From: Frondihabitans sp. PAMC 28766
GTDB lineage: Bacteria; Actinomycetota; Actinomycetes; Actinomycetales; Microbacteriaceae
Length of the DNA stretch: 64,000 nt
Assembly: GCF_001577365.1 (NCBI RefSeq)
Contig: NZ_CP014513.1
Location: 2,232,001-2,296,000 of the forward strand
Reading direction: 5' to 3'
Below are positions 1 to 9,401 of the stretch, piece by piece (within the stretch, counting starts at the first letter, position 1; the number at the start of each line of letters is the position of its first letter). Under the pieces are notes generated by a model. That model did no database searches and was not told the origin of the DNA. It was given only the letters and a program-made list of their open reading frames with translations. A program made the position numbers and the translations under genes.

Positions 1-1581
1 CAGGGCCTCGAGGCGGCCAAGCCGTTCCTCAAGGTGCTCGTCGAGGCGCAGGCCAAGCTCGCGGCGCAGTCCGCCAAGGCCATCGCCGACTACCCGGTCT
101 TCCCGCCCTACACCGACGAGGTCTACTCGGCCGTCGCCGCTGTCGCGGAGGAAGAGCTCAAGGCCGTCTATCAGATCGCCGCCAAGGTCGAGCGTCAGGA
201 TGCCGACGACGCCCTGAAGAGCCGCGTCAAGGCCGCCATCGCCGAGCAGGTCGAGGCCGGCACGTTGCCTGCCACGGCCACCGGCCAGGTCTCGGGCGCC
301 TACAAGTCGGTCACCAAGAAGGTCGTCCGCTCGCGCATCCTGACCGAGCAGATCCGCATGGACGGCCGCGGCCTCGCCGACATCCGCCCGCTCGACGCCG
401 AAGTGCAGGTCATCCCGCGCGTGCACGGCTCCGCCATCTTCCAGCGCGGCGAGACCCAGATCCTGGGTGTCACCACGCTCAACATGCTCAAGATGGAGCA
501 GCAGATCGACTCGCTGAGCCCGATCACCAAGAAACGCTACCTGCACCACTACAACTTCCCGCCCTACTCGACCGGTGAGACCGGCCGAGTGGGTTCGCCG
601 AAGCGCCGCGAGATCGGCCACGGCTTCCTGGCCGAGCGCGCCCTCGTCCCGGTCCTGCCGTCGCGTGAAGAGTTCCCCTACGCGATCCGTCAGGTCTCCG
701 AGGCGCTGTCCTCCAACGGCTCCACCTCGATGGGTTCGGTCTGCGCCTCGACGCTCTCCCTCCTCAACGCCGGTGTTCCGCTGAAGGCCCCCGTCGCCGG
801 TATTGCCATGGGTCTCGTCTCCGACGAGGTCGACGGCCAGACGCGCTACGCCGCCCTGACCGACATCCTGGGCGCCGAAGACGCGCTCGGCGACATGGAC
901 TTCAAGGTCGCCGGCACGTCGGAGTTCGTCACCGCGATCCAGCTCGACACGAAGCTCGACGGCATCCCGTCGGCCGTGCTCGACGCCGCCCTCAAGCAGG
1001 CGAAGGAGGCCCGCACGGCCATCCTGAACGTGCTGAACAGCGCGATCGACGCCCCCGACGAGATGGCGCCCACGGCTCCTCGCGTCATCAGCGTCCAGAT
1101 CCCGCAGGACAAGATCGGCGAGCTGATCGGCCCGAAGGGCAAGACGATCAACGCGATCCAGGACGAGACCGGTGCCGACATCTCGATCGAGGAAGACGGC
1201 ACCGTGTACATCGGCGCCGTCGACGGCCCCTCGGCCGAGGCTGCGCGGGCGCAGGTCAACGCCATCGCCAACCCGACCAACCCCGAGATCGGCGAGCAGT
1301 TCTTGGGCACGGTCGTCAAGATCGCGACCTTCGGTGCCTTCGTCTCGCTGCTCCCCGGCAAGGACGGCCTCCTGCACATCAGCGAGGTGCGCAAGCTCGC
1401 CGGTGGCAAGCGCGTCGAAAACGTCGAAGACGTGCTCGGTGTGGGCCAGAAGATCCTGGTCGAGATCACCAAGATCGACGACCGCGGCAAGCTCTCGCTC
1501 GCCCCGGTGATCGCCGACGAGGCCGACACCGACTCGTCCGGCGCGACCGAGGTCTCGGAAGACGCCTCCGTCGAGGTCTAG
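1..1581 (+). CDS. pnp: Polyribonucleotide nucleotidyltransferase (PNPase), 5' end outside window
   Basis: Phosphorolytic 3'-5' exoribonuclease of mRNA decay. The reading frame is already open at base 1, so this is the C-terminal about 526 residues of a protein usually near 750; the first RNase PH domain is missing. Visible in order: the helical linker, the second RNase PH core (starting about [12 protein letters not shown]), a KH domain with its GPKG loop (about residues 350-410), an S1 RNA-binding domain ([13 protein letters not shown], about 430-500) and an acidic tail. The M16 peptidase that often follows pnp in actinobacteria lies downstream, separated here by two inserted genes. Confidence 0.97.
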   Translation, partial: QGLEAAKPFLKVLVEAQAKLAAQSAKAIADYPVFPPYTDEVYSAVAAVAEEELKAVYQIAAKVERQDADDALKSRVKAAIAEQVEAGTLPATATGQVSGAYKSVTKKVVRSRILTEQIRMDGRGLADIRPLDAEVQVIPRVHGSAIFQRGETQILGVTTLNMLKMEQQIDSLSPITKKRYLHHYNFPPYSTGETGRVGSPKRREIGHGFLAERALVPVLPSREEFPYAIRQVSEALSSNGSTSMGSVCASTLSLLNAGVPLKAPVAGIAMGLVSDEVDGQTRYAALTDILGAEDALGDMDFKVAGTSEFVTAIQLDTKLDGIPSAVLDAALKQAKEARTAILNVLNSAIDAPDEMAPTAPRVISVQIPQDKIGELIGPKGKTINAIQDETGADISIEEDGTVYIGAVDGPSAEAARAQVNAIANPTNPEIGEQFLGTVVKIATFGAFVSLLPGKDGLLHISEVRKLAGGKRVENVEDVLGVGQKILVEITKIDDRGKLSLAPVIADEADTDSSGATEVSEDASVEV

Positions 1582-1600
1582 CCTCACCTGCTGCACCCCG

Positions 1601-1691
1601 GCGCCCGTCCTGCTCACGCAGGGCGGGCGTCGTCGCGTTCGGCTGCAGACTTGGCGAAGGGCCGGAGCGATCCCTACCGCTACGGCCCTTC
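1601..1691 (+). terminator. Two stem-loops after pnp
   Basis: Two hairpins follow the pnp stop codon. The first pairs about 1601-1612 with 1619-1630. The second pairs GAAGGGCCG (1656-1664) with CGGCCCTTC (1683-1691) and extends inward with AGCG/CGCT. Neither has a long T tract, which is common for actinobacterial terminators. They may also protect the 3' end. Confidence 0.6.
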
Positions 1692-1961
1692 TGACACCGG
1701 CGAACCCGCCGGCTGATGTGGCGGCACCGCTCCCCACCACTGAGAACGCTGCCCCGGAACCCTCCCAGGAACCGCACACGACAGACATTACGGACGCCCT
1801 CTGTGCGCAGCACTTGCTGTGCCCTCGGGTCTGCTGAGCGGCGCCTATGCTCCTCCTGGCAACGGATTTGTAACGATTGTGGAAACTCGGACTCGCTGCG
1901 CCGCCTCGCCGCTTAAAGCGGACGTAATCTCGAATTCAGAGCAAGGATCAGGAGGCGGCCA
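1692..1961. other. Intergenic region upstream of the aldo/keto reductase
   Basis: About 270 bases without a convincing gene. It must carry the promoter of the following reductase, but I cannot assign -35/-10 boxes with confidence. A good ribosome binding site (AGGAGG, about 1949-1954) lies just before the GTG at 1962. Confidence 0.5.
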
Positions 1962-3038
1962 GTGACCGAACCGACCCCACGAGTCGAATCGGCACCGTTG
2001 CCTGCACACAGCACCCTCCCGAAAGCCGCACCAGTCGTGTCCGAACCTCGAGCCCACGGCCGTCACACGAACCCGCTCGCCCCGATCAAGACGGTTCCGG
2101 TCGACCTCGGCATCATCCAGCCGCGTCGTCGCCTCGGTGTCTCCGACCTGCGGGTGTTCCCGGTGGCGCTCAGCGGCAACGTCTTCGGGTGGACCGCCGA
2201 CGAGCAGCAGACCTTCGATGTGCTCGACACCTACCTCCAGGTCGGCGGCAACTTCATCGACACCGCCGACTCGTATACGAATGGGCTCAGCGAGACCCTG
2301 ATCGGCTCGTGGCTCGCGTCGCGCGTCGCCCGCGACGACATCGTGCTCGCGACGAAGGTGGGTAAGAGCGAAGACAATCCGGGCCTCACCCCCCGCGCCA
2401 TGGAGCGAGCCGTCGACGCCTCGCTCGCTCGTCTCGGCACCGACCGCATCGACCTGCTCTATCTGCACATCGACGACAGCGAGGTGGCCTTCGAACGGAC
2501 CCTTCTGGGCGTCGACCGCCTGATTCGAGCAGGCAAGGTGCGGTACTTCGGGGGCTCCGACCATTCGGGCAACCGGCTCTACGAAGCCAGGATCGCCGCC
2601 GGCATGCTCGGTGTCGCGCCGATGGTGGCCCTTCAGAACCAGTACAGCCTCGTCCGCCGCACCGAATACGAACGTGATCTCGCGAAGGTCGCGGCGCAGC
2701 AGCGCTTGGCGGTCATGCCGCGTTTCGCGCTGGCGAGCGGGTTCTTGACGGGCAAGTACCGCACGAAGGCCGACATCAAGGGGCATCGCCGCGGCAGCGA
2801 GGTGGCGAAGCTGCTGACGAAACGCAACCTCAGGATCGTGAGCGAGCTCGACCGCATCGCCTCGCTGCACGCCGCCCCGGTGGCTGCCGTCGCGCTCGCG
2901 TGGCTGCTCGCCAAGCCGAACGTGGTGGCGCCGGTCGCGAGTGCGACGTCGCCGCACCAGGTTCTGGAGCTGGCCGAGGCCACTCGCGTGCAGTTGACCC
3001 GGCACGAGATGGCCGAGCTGGACCGCGTCAGCGCCTAG
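1962..3038 (+). CDS. Aldo/keto reductase
   Basis: NAD(P)H-dependent oxidoreductase of the aldo/keto reductase superfamily, 358 aa. The catalytic tetrad can be located: Asp and Tyr in FIDTADSYTNG, Lys in VLATKVGK and His in LLYLHIDD. A TIM-barrel fold is expected. The first about 55 residues are a Pro/Ala-rich extension before the barrel, so a later start is possible, but the AGGAGG site supports the GTG used. The substrate cannot be inferred. The gene faces a TetR-family regulator, and the pair looks inserted between pnp and the M16 peptidase. Confidence 0.9.
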   Translation: MTEPTPRVESAPLPAHSTLPKAAPVVSEPRAHGRHTNPLAPIKTVPVDLGIIQPRRRLGVSDLRVFPVALSGNVFGWTADEQQTFDVLDTYLQVGGNFIDTADSYTNGLSETLIGSWLASRVARDDIVLATKVGKSEDNPGLTPRAMERAVDASLARLGTDRIDLLYLHIDDSEVAFERTLLGVDRLIRAGKVRYFGGSDHSGNRLYEARIAAGMLGVAPMVALQNQYSLVRRTEYERDLAKVAAQQRLAVMPRFALASGFLTGKYRTKADIKGHRRGSEVAKLLTKRNLRIVSELDRIASLHAAPVAAVALAWLLAKPNVVAPVASATSPHQVLELAEATRVQLTRHEMAELDRVSA

Positions 3039-3059
3039 CGGACTTCGACGTGACGACTG

Positions 3060-3695
3060 CTACTTGCAGTCGGCGAACAGCCGGTCGGTCACCCGGATGA
3101 GGGCGGCCGTGGCAGCGATGGCGTCGCCCTCGTAGCCGCCGACCATGGCTCCGTCGCGGGCGAGGAGGAACTCGTCGGCTGCGTCACCCGACATCGGGTG
3201 CTTGGCGCCGCGGAACAGCTCGACCATGGTTTCGGTGTACCAGTCGCGGTGCTGTACGACGATGCGGCGAACGGGGTGGGCCGCGTCGGCGAACTCGGCG
3301 GCCGCGTTGATGAAGGGGCAGCCGCGGAATCCGTCGCTCTGGATGTCGTCGACGATGGAGTCGCGGATGCCGCGAAGCGTCTCGAGAGAACCGTCGGCAG
3401 CAGCGCTGATCGAGTCGGCGAGTGCCTTGGCCTCGTCGCGACGCCGCCCGATGTACTCGAGGACGAGATTGTCTTTGGCGCCGAAGTGCTTGTAGAACGT
3501 GGCCTTGGTGACCGACGACTCGGCGATCAGCCGGTCGACGCCGACGGTGCGGATGCCTTCGTCGTAGAAGAGACGATCGGCCGTGACGAGCACGCGGTTC
3601 TTCGCGCCTGGGCCCGGTTGCAAGACCCGTCGACCCTCTGAGGAGGCCCCTCCAAGGGAACGCTGGACGGCCGTTGGGGGGAATTCGACCGTCAC
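3060..3695 (-). CDS. TetR-family transcriptional regulator
   Basis: Predicted DNA-binding repressor, 211 aa. The N-terminal helix-turn-helix is clear (LFYDEGIRTVGVDRLIAES through TKATFYKHFGAKDNLVLEY, about residues 40-80) and is followed by a helical ligand-binding domain. The GTG start has AAGGAG upstream on the minus strand. Its 3' end converges with the aldo/keto reductase, and its 5' side faces the M16 peptidase promoter region, which holds a palindrome that could be its operator. The ligand is unknown. Confidence 0.9.
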   Translation of the reverse strand: MTVEFPPTAVQRSLGGASSEGRRVLQPGPGAKNRVLVTADRLFYDEGIRTVGVDRLIAESSVTKATFYKHFGAKDNLVLEYIGRRRDEAKALADSISAAADGSLETLRGIRDSIVDDIQSDGFRGCPFINAAAEFADAAHPVRRIVVQHRDWYTETMVELFRGAKHPMSGDAADEFLLARDGAMVGGYEGDAIAATAALIRVTDRLFADCK

Positions 3696-3842
3696 AGCGT
3701 GGCTCCTTGGGACTGATTCGGCTGGGGACCCGTCATCAGGGGAAATGAGGGTTCAGACATCGAACGTCCGAGCTAGCCGCCGACCGAATCAAGCTAGGCG
3801 CAGATCCGGCCGGTGAAATCAGTGTATCACAGAGGAGGACAA

Positions 3843-3860
3843 ACAGACGGGTTCGTCTGT
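3843..3860. promoter_or_regulatory. Candidate TetR-type operator (7-bp inverted repeat)
   Basis: ACAGACG-GGTT-CGTCTGT is a perfect inverted repeat in the space between the divergent tetR-like gene and the M16 peptidase. Size and symmetry fit TetR-family operators. Assigning it to this regulator is inference. Confidence 0.45.
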
Positions 3861-3908
3861 CCACATCGGTCGTACCCCAGTTCGGGTGTCACGCATCCCG
3901 TAGGCTCG

Positions 3909-5279
3909 ATGGCGATGAACGGACCTGTCCCGCTTCCCCTCGACGACCTCGAGCTCAGCTTCCGCGTGTCCGGCGACGAACTGGTGCGACGCAGCGTGCT
4001 TCCGTCGGGCATCCGCATCCTCACCGAGCGCATGGCCGGGGCCCGCAGCGCCACCGTCGGCTTCTGGGTCGCGGTGGGCTCGCGCGACGAGACGGCTGCC
4101 GAACGCGGGTCGACGCACTTCCTCGAGCACCTGCTCTTCAAGGGCACGCCGACACGCAGCGCGTTCGACATCTCGGTGAGCTTCGAGTCGGTCGGCGGCG
4201 AGCACAATGCCGCCACGGCCAAGGAGTACACCTGCTATTACGCCAAGGTGCGTGACGTCGACGTCGACATGGCCGTCGACGTGCTGGCCGACATGGTGAC
4301 CTCGTCGGTGATCGACCCCGACGAGTTCGAGGTCGAGCGCGGCGTGATCCTCGACGAGTTGGCCATGGCCGACGACGACGCCGGCGACGTGGGCAGCGAG
4401 CGTCTCTTCGAGTCGGTGCTCGGCGACCACCCGCTCGGCAGGCCGATCGGCGGTTCGCCCGACAGCATCCGCGCCGCCCGTCGCGACGACGTCGTGCGGC
4501 ACTATCGCGAGAACTATCGGCCGCAAGACCTCGTCGTCACGGTCGCGGGCGCCGTCGACCACGAGGCGCTCGTCGGTCGGATCACGGCCGCGCTCCGCTC
4601 GGCGGGCTGGCCCGACACCGAAGCGACCCCCGTGCCCCGGCGCCCCACGGCGACCGCAGAGCTCTCGCAGGGCGCACCGGCCGTGGTGATCCCGCGGCCG
4701 CTCGAACAGGCCACCGTCATGCTGGCCGTGCCGGGGCTCGCGCTGACCGACCCGCGGCGGCCGACCCTCAGCATCCTGAACGCCGTTCTCGGGGGAGGGA
4801 TGTCGTCGCGCCTCTTCCAGGAGATCCGCGAGAAGAGGGGACTCGCCTACTCGGTCTACTCGTTCACGCCGAGCTACTCCGACGCCGGGCTCTTCGGGCT
4901 GTACGCCGGCAGTGCCCCGCGCAACGCCGTCGAGGTGTCGAAGCTCATGCTCGACGAGTTCGACCGACTGGCCGACGACGGCATCACCGAGCACGAGTTC
5001 GAGCGGTCGCTCGGCATGCTCGGCGGGGCCGCCGCGCTGGCCCTCGAAGACAGCGACACGCGCATGAACCGCCTCGGCCGAGCCGAGATCTCGACCGGAG
5101 AGTTCGTCGACCTCGACGAGTCGCTGGCGCGCCTGGCCCGAGTCACCAGTGAGGGTGTGCAAGAGCTCGCCCGCGAACTTCGCTCGAGAGTACTGTCCAC
5201 TGTGGTCGTCGGCGACGTCGAGCCTGCCCTGTTCGATGCCGTTGTCGCCGAGCCGGTCGCAACGACGCCTCCGGCGTAG
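3909..5279 (+). CDS. M16-family zinc metallopeptidase (insulinase/processing-peptidase-like)
   Basis: 456-aa predicted zinc peptidase. The inverted zinc motif HFLEH is present near residue 75 and the conserved substrate-binding segment SRLFQEIREKRGLAYSVYS sits in the C-terminal half, so both halves of the M16 fold are there. The frame is open about 96 bases further upstream, but ATG 3909 matches the usual N-terminus. In actinobacteria this gene commonly follows pnp and sits near dapB, as here. Its physiological substrate is not established. Confidence 0.92.
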   Translation: MAMNGPVPLPLDDLELSFRVSGDELVRRSVLPSGIRILTERMAGARSATVGFWVAVGSRDETAAERGSTHFLEHLLFKGTPTRSAFDISVSFESVGGEHNAATAKEYTCYYAKVRDVDVDMAVDVLADMVTSSVIDPDEFEVERGVILDELAMADDDAGDVGSERLFESVLGDHPLGRPIGGSPDSIRAARRDDVVRHYRENYRPQDLVVTVAGAVDHEALVGRITAALRSAGWPDTEATPVPRRPTATAELSQGAPAVVIPRPLEQATVMLAVPGLALTDPRRPTLSILNAVLGGGMSSRLFQEIREKRGLAYSVYSFTPSYSDAGLFGLYAGSAPRNAVEVSKLMLDEFDRLADDGITEHEFERSLGMLGGAAALALEDSDTRMNRLGRAEISTGEFVDLDESLARLARVTSEGVQELARELRSRVLSTVVVGDVEPALFDAVVAEPVATTPPA

Positions 5280-5299
5280 CAATGAATCAGGAGGCGACA

Positions 5300-5902
5300 G
5301 TGTCGCACTACCTCTATCTCATCCGTCACGGCGAGCAGCAGGACGCCGAGTACGGCCTGCCCGACGGCCCCCTCTCAGAGCGCGGCAAGCGGCAGGCCAA
5401 GGCCATCGCCCAGCGTCTCGGCGGCGTGCCGTTCGACGCCGCCTGGCACTCGCCGCTCGAGCGCGCCACCGAGACGGCGGCGATCATGACCGAGATGATG
5501 CCCGCGCTGACGCCGCGGCCCTCTACTCTGCTGTTCGACTGCATCCCGTCCGGGCCGACACCCGACATGCCGAGCGCGTTCAAGCCGTTCTTCGGTGGCA
5601 TCACCGAGCAGGAGATCGAGGCCGGCGAGGCCCAGATGTCCGACGCCGTCGCCGAATACCTCACCCCGGCTCGCGAAGACCGTCACGATCTGCTGATCAC
5701 CCACAACTTCGTGATCGGCTGGTTCGTGCGCGAGGTGTTCGGCGCCCCGGCATGGCGTTGGATGGGGGTGAATCAGGCCAACTGCGGCCTGACCATCATC
5801 CGAGTGCGCTCGGCGAAGCCGCCAGAACTCGTGACCCACAACGACCTCGGCCATCTGCCGGTCGAGTTGCGCACGGGGCTGCCGGTCGAGCAGCCGATCT
5901 AG
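5300..5902 (+). CDS. Histidine phosphatase family protein
   Basis: 200-aa member of the phosphoglycerate-mutase-like histidine phosphatases. The phosphohistidine motif LIRHGEQ lies at the N-terminus and the second catalytic His in LLITHNFVIGWF. An upstream ATG (5282) is in frame, but AGGAGG at 5289-5294 sits five bases before GTG 5300, which fixes the start. The substrate is unknown. The stop codon overlaps that of the convergent GNAT gene through a shared CTAG. Confidence 0.9.
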   Translation: MSHYLYLIRHGEQQDAEYGLPDGPLSERGKRQAKAIAQRLGGVPFDAAWHSPLERATETAAIMTEMMPALTPRPSTLLFDCIPSGPTPDMPSAFKPFFGGITEQEIEAGEAQMSDAVAEYLTPAREDRHDLLITHNFVIGWFVREVFGAPAWRWMGVNQANCGLTIIRVRSAKPPELVTHNDLGHLPVELRTGLPVEQPI

Positions 5903-6375
5903 AGCGCCTTCGCGTACCAGGTGGTCGCGTTCGGGTTGTCGTTGTACGGCTCGATCGTCTCGTAGCCCGACGTGCGGTACAGGCCGCCGGCGGCCGTTAG
6001 GCTGTCGTTCGTGTCGAGCACGGCGACGTCGGCGCCGAACGCCTTCGCGCGCCGTTCGAGCTCGGCGAGCAGCTTCCGTCCGAGGCCGCGACCGCGCCCG
6101 GCCGGCGCGACGAAGAGGTGCTTGACCTCATAGCGGAGCCCGCCCGACGGGCCCGGCGTCAGGCGTCGGATCCCGCCGCATGCGACGCCGGTCTCACCGG
6201 TGTCGAGGTCGACCACGACGAACACTCCGGCGGGCGGCACGAATGCCTCGGGAGAGGGGGACGTCGTCGTGTAACCCGCAGGATCGGGGAAGGTCGCGAT
6301 CCGCTCGGCGAAGTACGCCTCGAGAAGCGCGTGCGCCTCGGGCTCGTCGACGGCGATCTCTCGGAAGTGCACCAC
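5899..6375 (-). CDS. GNAT-family N-acetyltransferase
   Basis: Predicted acetyl-CoA-dependent acetyltransferase, about 158 aa. The acetyl-CoA loop appears as APAGRGRGLGRKLL, followed by LDTNDSLTAAGGLYRTSGYE, typical of the GNAT fold. I chose GTG 6375 because a minus-strand TACGAT hexamer (6389-6384) lies just upstream, suggesting a near-leaderless transcript; the frame is open to 6417, but that would run into dapB. The acceptor substrate cannot be predicted. Confidence 0.85.
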   Translation of the reverse strand: MVHFREIAVDEPEAHALLEAYFAERIATFPDPAGYTTTSPSPEAFVPPAGVFVVVDLDTGETGVACGGIRRLTPGPSGGLRYEVKHLFVAPAGRGRGLGRKLLAELERRAKAFGADVAVLDTNDSLTAAGGLYRTSGYETIEPYNDNPNATTWYAKAL

Positions 6376-6398
6376 GGCATCCGATCGTAGCGAGCCGG

Positions 6399-6404
6399 TA
6401 GGTT
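6399..6404 (+). promoter_or_regulatory. Predicted -10 box of leaderless dapB
   Basis: TAGGTT ends six bases before the dapB ATG. The same spacing recurs upstream of thyX, dapA, ftsK and others in the window, so transcription probably starts at or next to the start codon. Confidence 0.5.
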
Positions 6405-6410
6405 TGACGC

Positions 6411-7151
6411 ATGTCAACTCGCGTCGCCGTCGTCGGAGCCACCGGTCGGATGGGGCAGCTCTTCCTCCGGCTGATCGACGAGGGCCCCGACCTCGAGCTC
6501 TACGCCGCTCTCGGCAGCCGTGACGACCTCGAGGGCGTCGTCGGCGCAGACCTCGCCGTCGACGTCACCGTGCCCGCGGTCAGCCCCGGAATCGTCGAGA
6601 AGGCGGTGCGGGCCGGCATCCCCGTGCTCGTCGGCACGTCCGGCTGGTCGGAGCCGCGCCTCGCGAGCCTTCGCCGCGTCGTCGCCGAGGTCGACGGCCC
6701 CGGCGTCCTGGTCGTCCCCAACTTCTCGATCGGCTCGGTGCTGGCCACCACCTTCGCCACGATGGCCGCGCGCTTCTACGAGTCGGTCGAGATCATCGAG
6801 ACGCACCACCCCGGCAAGGTCGACTCGCCCTCGGGCACCGCCATCCGCACGGCCGAGCTCATCGCCGACGCACGGCGAGACCTCGGGCCCGTGATCGCCC
6901 CGCACGCCGACCAGCGGGCCCGCGGCCAGCAGGTCGCGAGCGTGCTCGTGCACAGCCTGCGGCTGCCGGGCATCGAGGCGCGCCAGGAGGTCGTCTTCGG
7001 CGGCTCGGGCGAGACGCTCACCCTCACGCACGACACCACCTCGCAGACCGCCTACGAGCAGGGCATCCGTGTCGCGCTGGCCGCGGCGCCGACCATCTCG
7101 GGCGTCGTCGTGGGGCTCGACCAGGTGCTGCCTCTGGGGACGTCGCGATGA
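6411..7151 (+). CDS. dapB: 4-hydroxy-tetrahydrodipicolinate reductase
   Basis: NAD(P)H-dependent reductase of the diaminopimelate/lysine pathway, acting on the DapA product. 246 aa, normal length. The dinucleotide-binding VAVVGATGRMGQL is at the N-terminus and the substrate-binding signature ETHHPGKVDSPSGTA is mid-protein. dapA lies 3 kb downstream, separated by thyX and two other genes, a common actinobacterial arrangement. Confidence 0.97.
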   Translation: MSTRVAVVGATGRMGQLFLRLIDEGPDLELYAALGSRDDLEGVVGADLAVDVTVPAVSPGIVEKAVRAGIPVLVGTSGWSEPRLASLRRVVAEVDGPGVLVVPNFSIGSVLATTFATMAARFYESVEIIETHHPGKVDSPSGTAIRTAELIADARRDLGPVIAPHADQRARGQQVASVLVHSLRLPGIEARQEVVFGGSGETLTLTHDTTSQTAYEQGIRVALAAAPTISGVVVGLDQVLPLGTSR

Positions 7152-7164
7152 CGGGGGCCGCCTC

Positions 7165-7623
7165 GTGAAGGGTCGCATCGCCGCGATCGTGATGTGCGCT
7201 CTGCTCGCGCTCTACCTCGTGCTGACGGGCACTCGGGCCGTGCAGTTCGTGCTGACCGGCGTGCCGATCGCCGTCGTGCTCGGCATCGCCCTGATCGTGC
7301 TGCCGATCATCGGAGTCGCCGCCCTCCTCTTCGAGATCCGCTTCGGCATCCTGACCGAGACGATCGTCAGACAGCTCGAGCGCGAGGACGAGCTGCCGGT
7401 GGACGACGTGGCTCGTCGCCCGAGCGGCCGCTACCAGCGCGAAGACGCCGACGCGGCCTTCCCGGGCTACGCGCACGCCGTCGAAGAGGCTCCCGACGAC
7501 TGGCGCGCGTGGTTTCGGCTGGGTCTCGCCTACGACGCGTGCGGCGACCGGCGCCGAGCGCGAGGCGCGATCCGGCGCTCGTTCAGGCTGCGCCGCGTGT
7601 CACGAGCCGAGCAGCGCGCCTAG
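7165..7623 (+). CDS. Small membrane protein with TPR-like tail, unknown function
   Basis: 152 aa beginning at GTG 7165, 13 bases after the dapB stop. Two hydrophobic segments (about residues 5-22 and 28-52) predict a double-spanning membrane protein. The cytoplasmic part ends in DDWRAWFRLGLAYDACGDRRRAR, which resembles one tetratricopeptide repeat. The 3' end overlaps the convergent epimerase-like gene by 24 bases. Conserved position near dapB suggests it is real; I do not recognise a function. Confidence 0.8.
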   Translation: MKGRIAAIVMCALLALYLVLTGTRAVQFVLTGVPIAVVLGIALIVLPIIGVAALLFEIRFGILTETIVRQLEREDELPVDDVARRPSGRYQREDADAAFPGYAHAVEEAPDDWRAWFRLGLAYDACGDRRRARGAIRRSFRLRRVSRAEQRA

Positions 7624-8493
7624 AGCCTTCTCGACGGTGTCGTCTCTGAACTCGAAGCCGTCGGCCACGAGCTTGGCGGGCACGACGTGCTGGCTCGAGA
7701 GCAGCATCTCCTGGCCGGCGTCGCCGAGCAGCGCGCGGATCGCGAACTCGGGCACGGCCAGCTTGTAAGGGCGGTGCAGATCTTTCGCCGTGAGGGCTGT
7801 GAGGCGGTCGCTCGTGGCGGCCACGGGCCCGGCGAGATTGACCGGCCCGTCGAGGTCGCTCGTCAAAAGGTGCACGATCGCGGCGGCCTCGTCGTGGAGG
7901 CTGATCCAGGGCCAGATCTGCGCGCCGGTACCGAGTCTCGAGCCGAGGAAGGCCTTGGTGAGCGCGAGCAGCGGCTTCATGGCACCCCCCGGGCCGATCA
8001 CGACGCCGGTGCGGAAGGTGACGACGCGCGTGGCCTCCGGAGCCTTGTTCGCCTCGGCCTCCCAGTCGACCACGACGTCGACGAGGAAGCCCTCGCCCTT
8101 GGCGGACTCTTCGGTGAGCGTGTCGAACGGGCGGTCGCCGTAGAAACCGACCGCCGAGCCGCTGAGGAAGGTCGCGGGCGCATTGGCCGCGTGGTGCATC
8201 GCCTGCGCCAGGGTGCGGGTCGCGTCGACTCGCGAATCGTGGATCTCGTGCTTGTAGGACGACGTCCACGGCAGCTTCGAGAGCGATGCGCCCGAGAGGT
8301 TGATCACGGCGTCGGCCCGATCGAGGAGGTTGTAGTCGAGGATGCCGGCCTGCGGCGACCAGGTGAACTCGCTCGCGTTGGTCGTCGGCCGGCGCACGAG
8401 GCTCAGCACCTCGTGCCCCGCCTTGCGCAGCTGCGTCGTCACCTCCGTGCCGATCAGCCCCGAGGCTCCTGCGATCAGTACGGTCTGTGCCAT
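7600..8493 (-). CDS. TIGR01777-family epimerase-like SDR protein
   Basis: 297-aa protein of the short-chain dehydrogenase/NAD-dependent epimerase superfamily. The N-terminal Rossmann motif is VLIAGASGLIGTEV. SGSAVGFYGDR corresponds to the active-site region, and the C-terminal segment (RALLGDAGQEMLLSSQHVVP) is typical of the family whose E. coli member is YfcH. The reaction is not known. A GGGAAGG ribosome site precedes the ATG. Confidence 0.88.
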   Translation of the reverse strand: MAQTVLIAGASGLIGTEVTTQLRKAGHEVLSLVRRPTTNASEFTWSPQAGILDYNLLDRADAVINLSGASLSKLPWTSSYKHEIHDSRVDATRTLAQAMHHAANAPATFLSGSAVGFYGDRPFDTLTEESAKGEGFLVDVVVDWEAEANKAPEATRVVTFRTGVVIGPGGAMKPLLALTKAFLGSRLGTGAQIWPWISLHDEAAAIVHLLTSDLDGPVNLAGPVAATSDRLTALTAKDLHRPYKLAVPEFAIRALLGDAGQEMLLSSQHVVPAKLVADGFEFRDDTVEKALGALLGS

Positions 8494-8587
8494 GTCTCGT
8501 GCCTTCCCCTTCGTCGGGCTCTCACAGTAGGCGCGAGCGCTGGGACACGACCGGGACGGCGGCCACGGGATTGTCGGTGCGGCCCGC

Positions 8588-8593
8588 TAAGGT
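8588..8593 (+). promoter_or_regulatory. Predicted -10 box of leaderless thyX
   Basis: TAAGGT ends seven bases before GTG 8601. It supports this GTG rather than an earlier in-frame ATG as the start. Confidence 0.5.
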
Positions 8594-8600
8594 CGGGGTC

Positions 8601-9359
8601 GTGCCTGAAGACTCCGCTGAGAACCCACGCCCGCAGATCGAATTCCGCTCCGACGTCACCGTCGAGCTGGTGCGCTCCAGTGCTCACGACTCCGACGTGC
8701 TGTTCGCCGCTCGCGTGTCGACGATGGGCGAGCAGACCCTGGCCGGCGCGCAGGCCGATGCGGAGGGCGACCAGGCCACCAAGGGTGCCGGTCTCATCAA
8801 CTACCTGATGCGCGATCGACACGGTTCGCCGTTCGAGCACAACTCGATGACCTTCTACGTGCAGGCGCCGATCTTCGTGTTCCGCGAGTTCATGCGGCAT
8901 CGCATGGCTTCGTACAACGAAGAGAGCGGGCGCTACCGCGAGCTCAATCCCGTCTTCTACGTGCCCGGCGAGCAGCGCAACCTCGTGCAGGTCGGCAAGC
9001 CCGGCGCCTACGACTTCATCCCCGGCAGCCCCGAGCAGTACGAGCTCGTCGTCGAAGCCACGAAGGCGACGACCACGCTCGCCTACGAGGCCTACACGAA
9101 GATGCTCGAGGCCGGTGTCGCCCGCGAGGTGGCACGCATCGTCCTGCCACTCAACATCTACTCGTCCATGTACGTCACCGTGAACGCTCGATCGCTGATG
9201 AACTTCCTCAGCCTCCGCACCAAGCGCGAGGGCTCGCAGTTCCCCTCCTTCCCGCAGCGCGAGATCGAGATGTGCGCCGAGAAGATGGAAGACAGCTGGG
9301 CCGGGCTCATGCCGCTCACTTACGCGGCCTTCGGCAAGAACGGCCGCGTCGCCCCCTAG
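8601..9359 (+). CDS. thyX: Flavin-dependent thymidylate synthase
   Basis: Makes dTMP from dUMP with FAD, NADPH and methylenetetrahydrofolate. 252 aa. The family-defining RHR-x7-S motif is present (RHRMASYNEES, about residues 97-107), and RSLMNFLSLRTKR matches the C-terminal substrate-binding helix. The start is set at GTG 8601 from homologous length and the -10 position. It sits between dapB and dapA as in many actinobacteria. Confidence 0.97.
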   Translation: MPEDSAENPRPQIEFRSDVTVELVRSSAHDSDVLFAARVSTMGEQTLAGAQADAEGDQATKGAGLINYLMRDRHGSPFEHNSMTFYVQAPIFVFREFMRHRMASYNEESGRYRELNPVFYVPGEQRNLVQVGKPGAYDFIPGSPEQYELVVEATKATTTLAYEAYTKMLEAGVAREVARIVLPLNIYSSMYVTVNARSLMNFLSLRTKREGSQFPSFPQREIEMCAEKMEDSWAGLMPLTYAAFGKNGRVAP

Positions 9360-9389
9360 CACCCGTCGCTCGGGACGGGCAGGTGCCGA

Positions 9390-9395
9390 TACTCT
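9390..9395 (+). promoter_or_regulatory. Predicted -10 box of leaderless dapA
   Basis: TACTCT ends six bases before GTG 9402, the same spacing as at dapB and ftsK. Confidence 0.45.
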
Positions 9396-9401
9396 GTCAG
9401 G

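Noticed and set aside
1962..3695. Considered the reductase/TetR pair as a mobile insertion
   Set aside because: No flanking repeats, integrase or composition shift visible; only its absence from the usual pnp neighbourhood suggests insertion.
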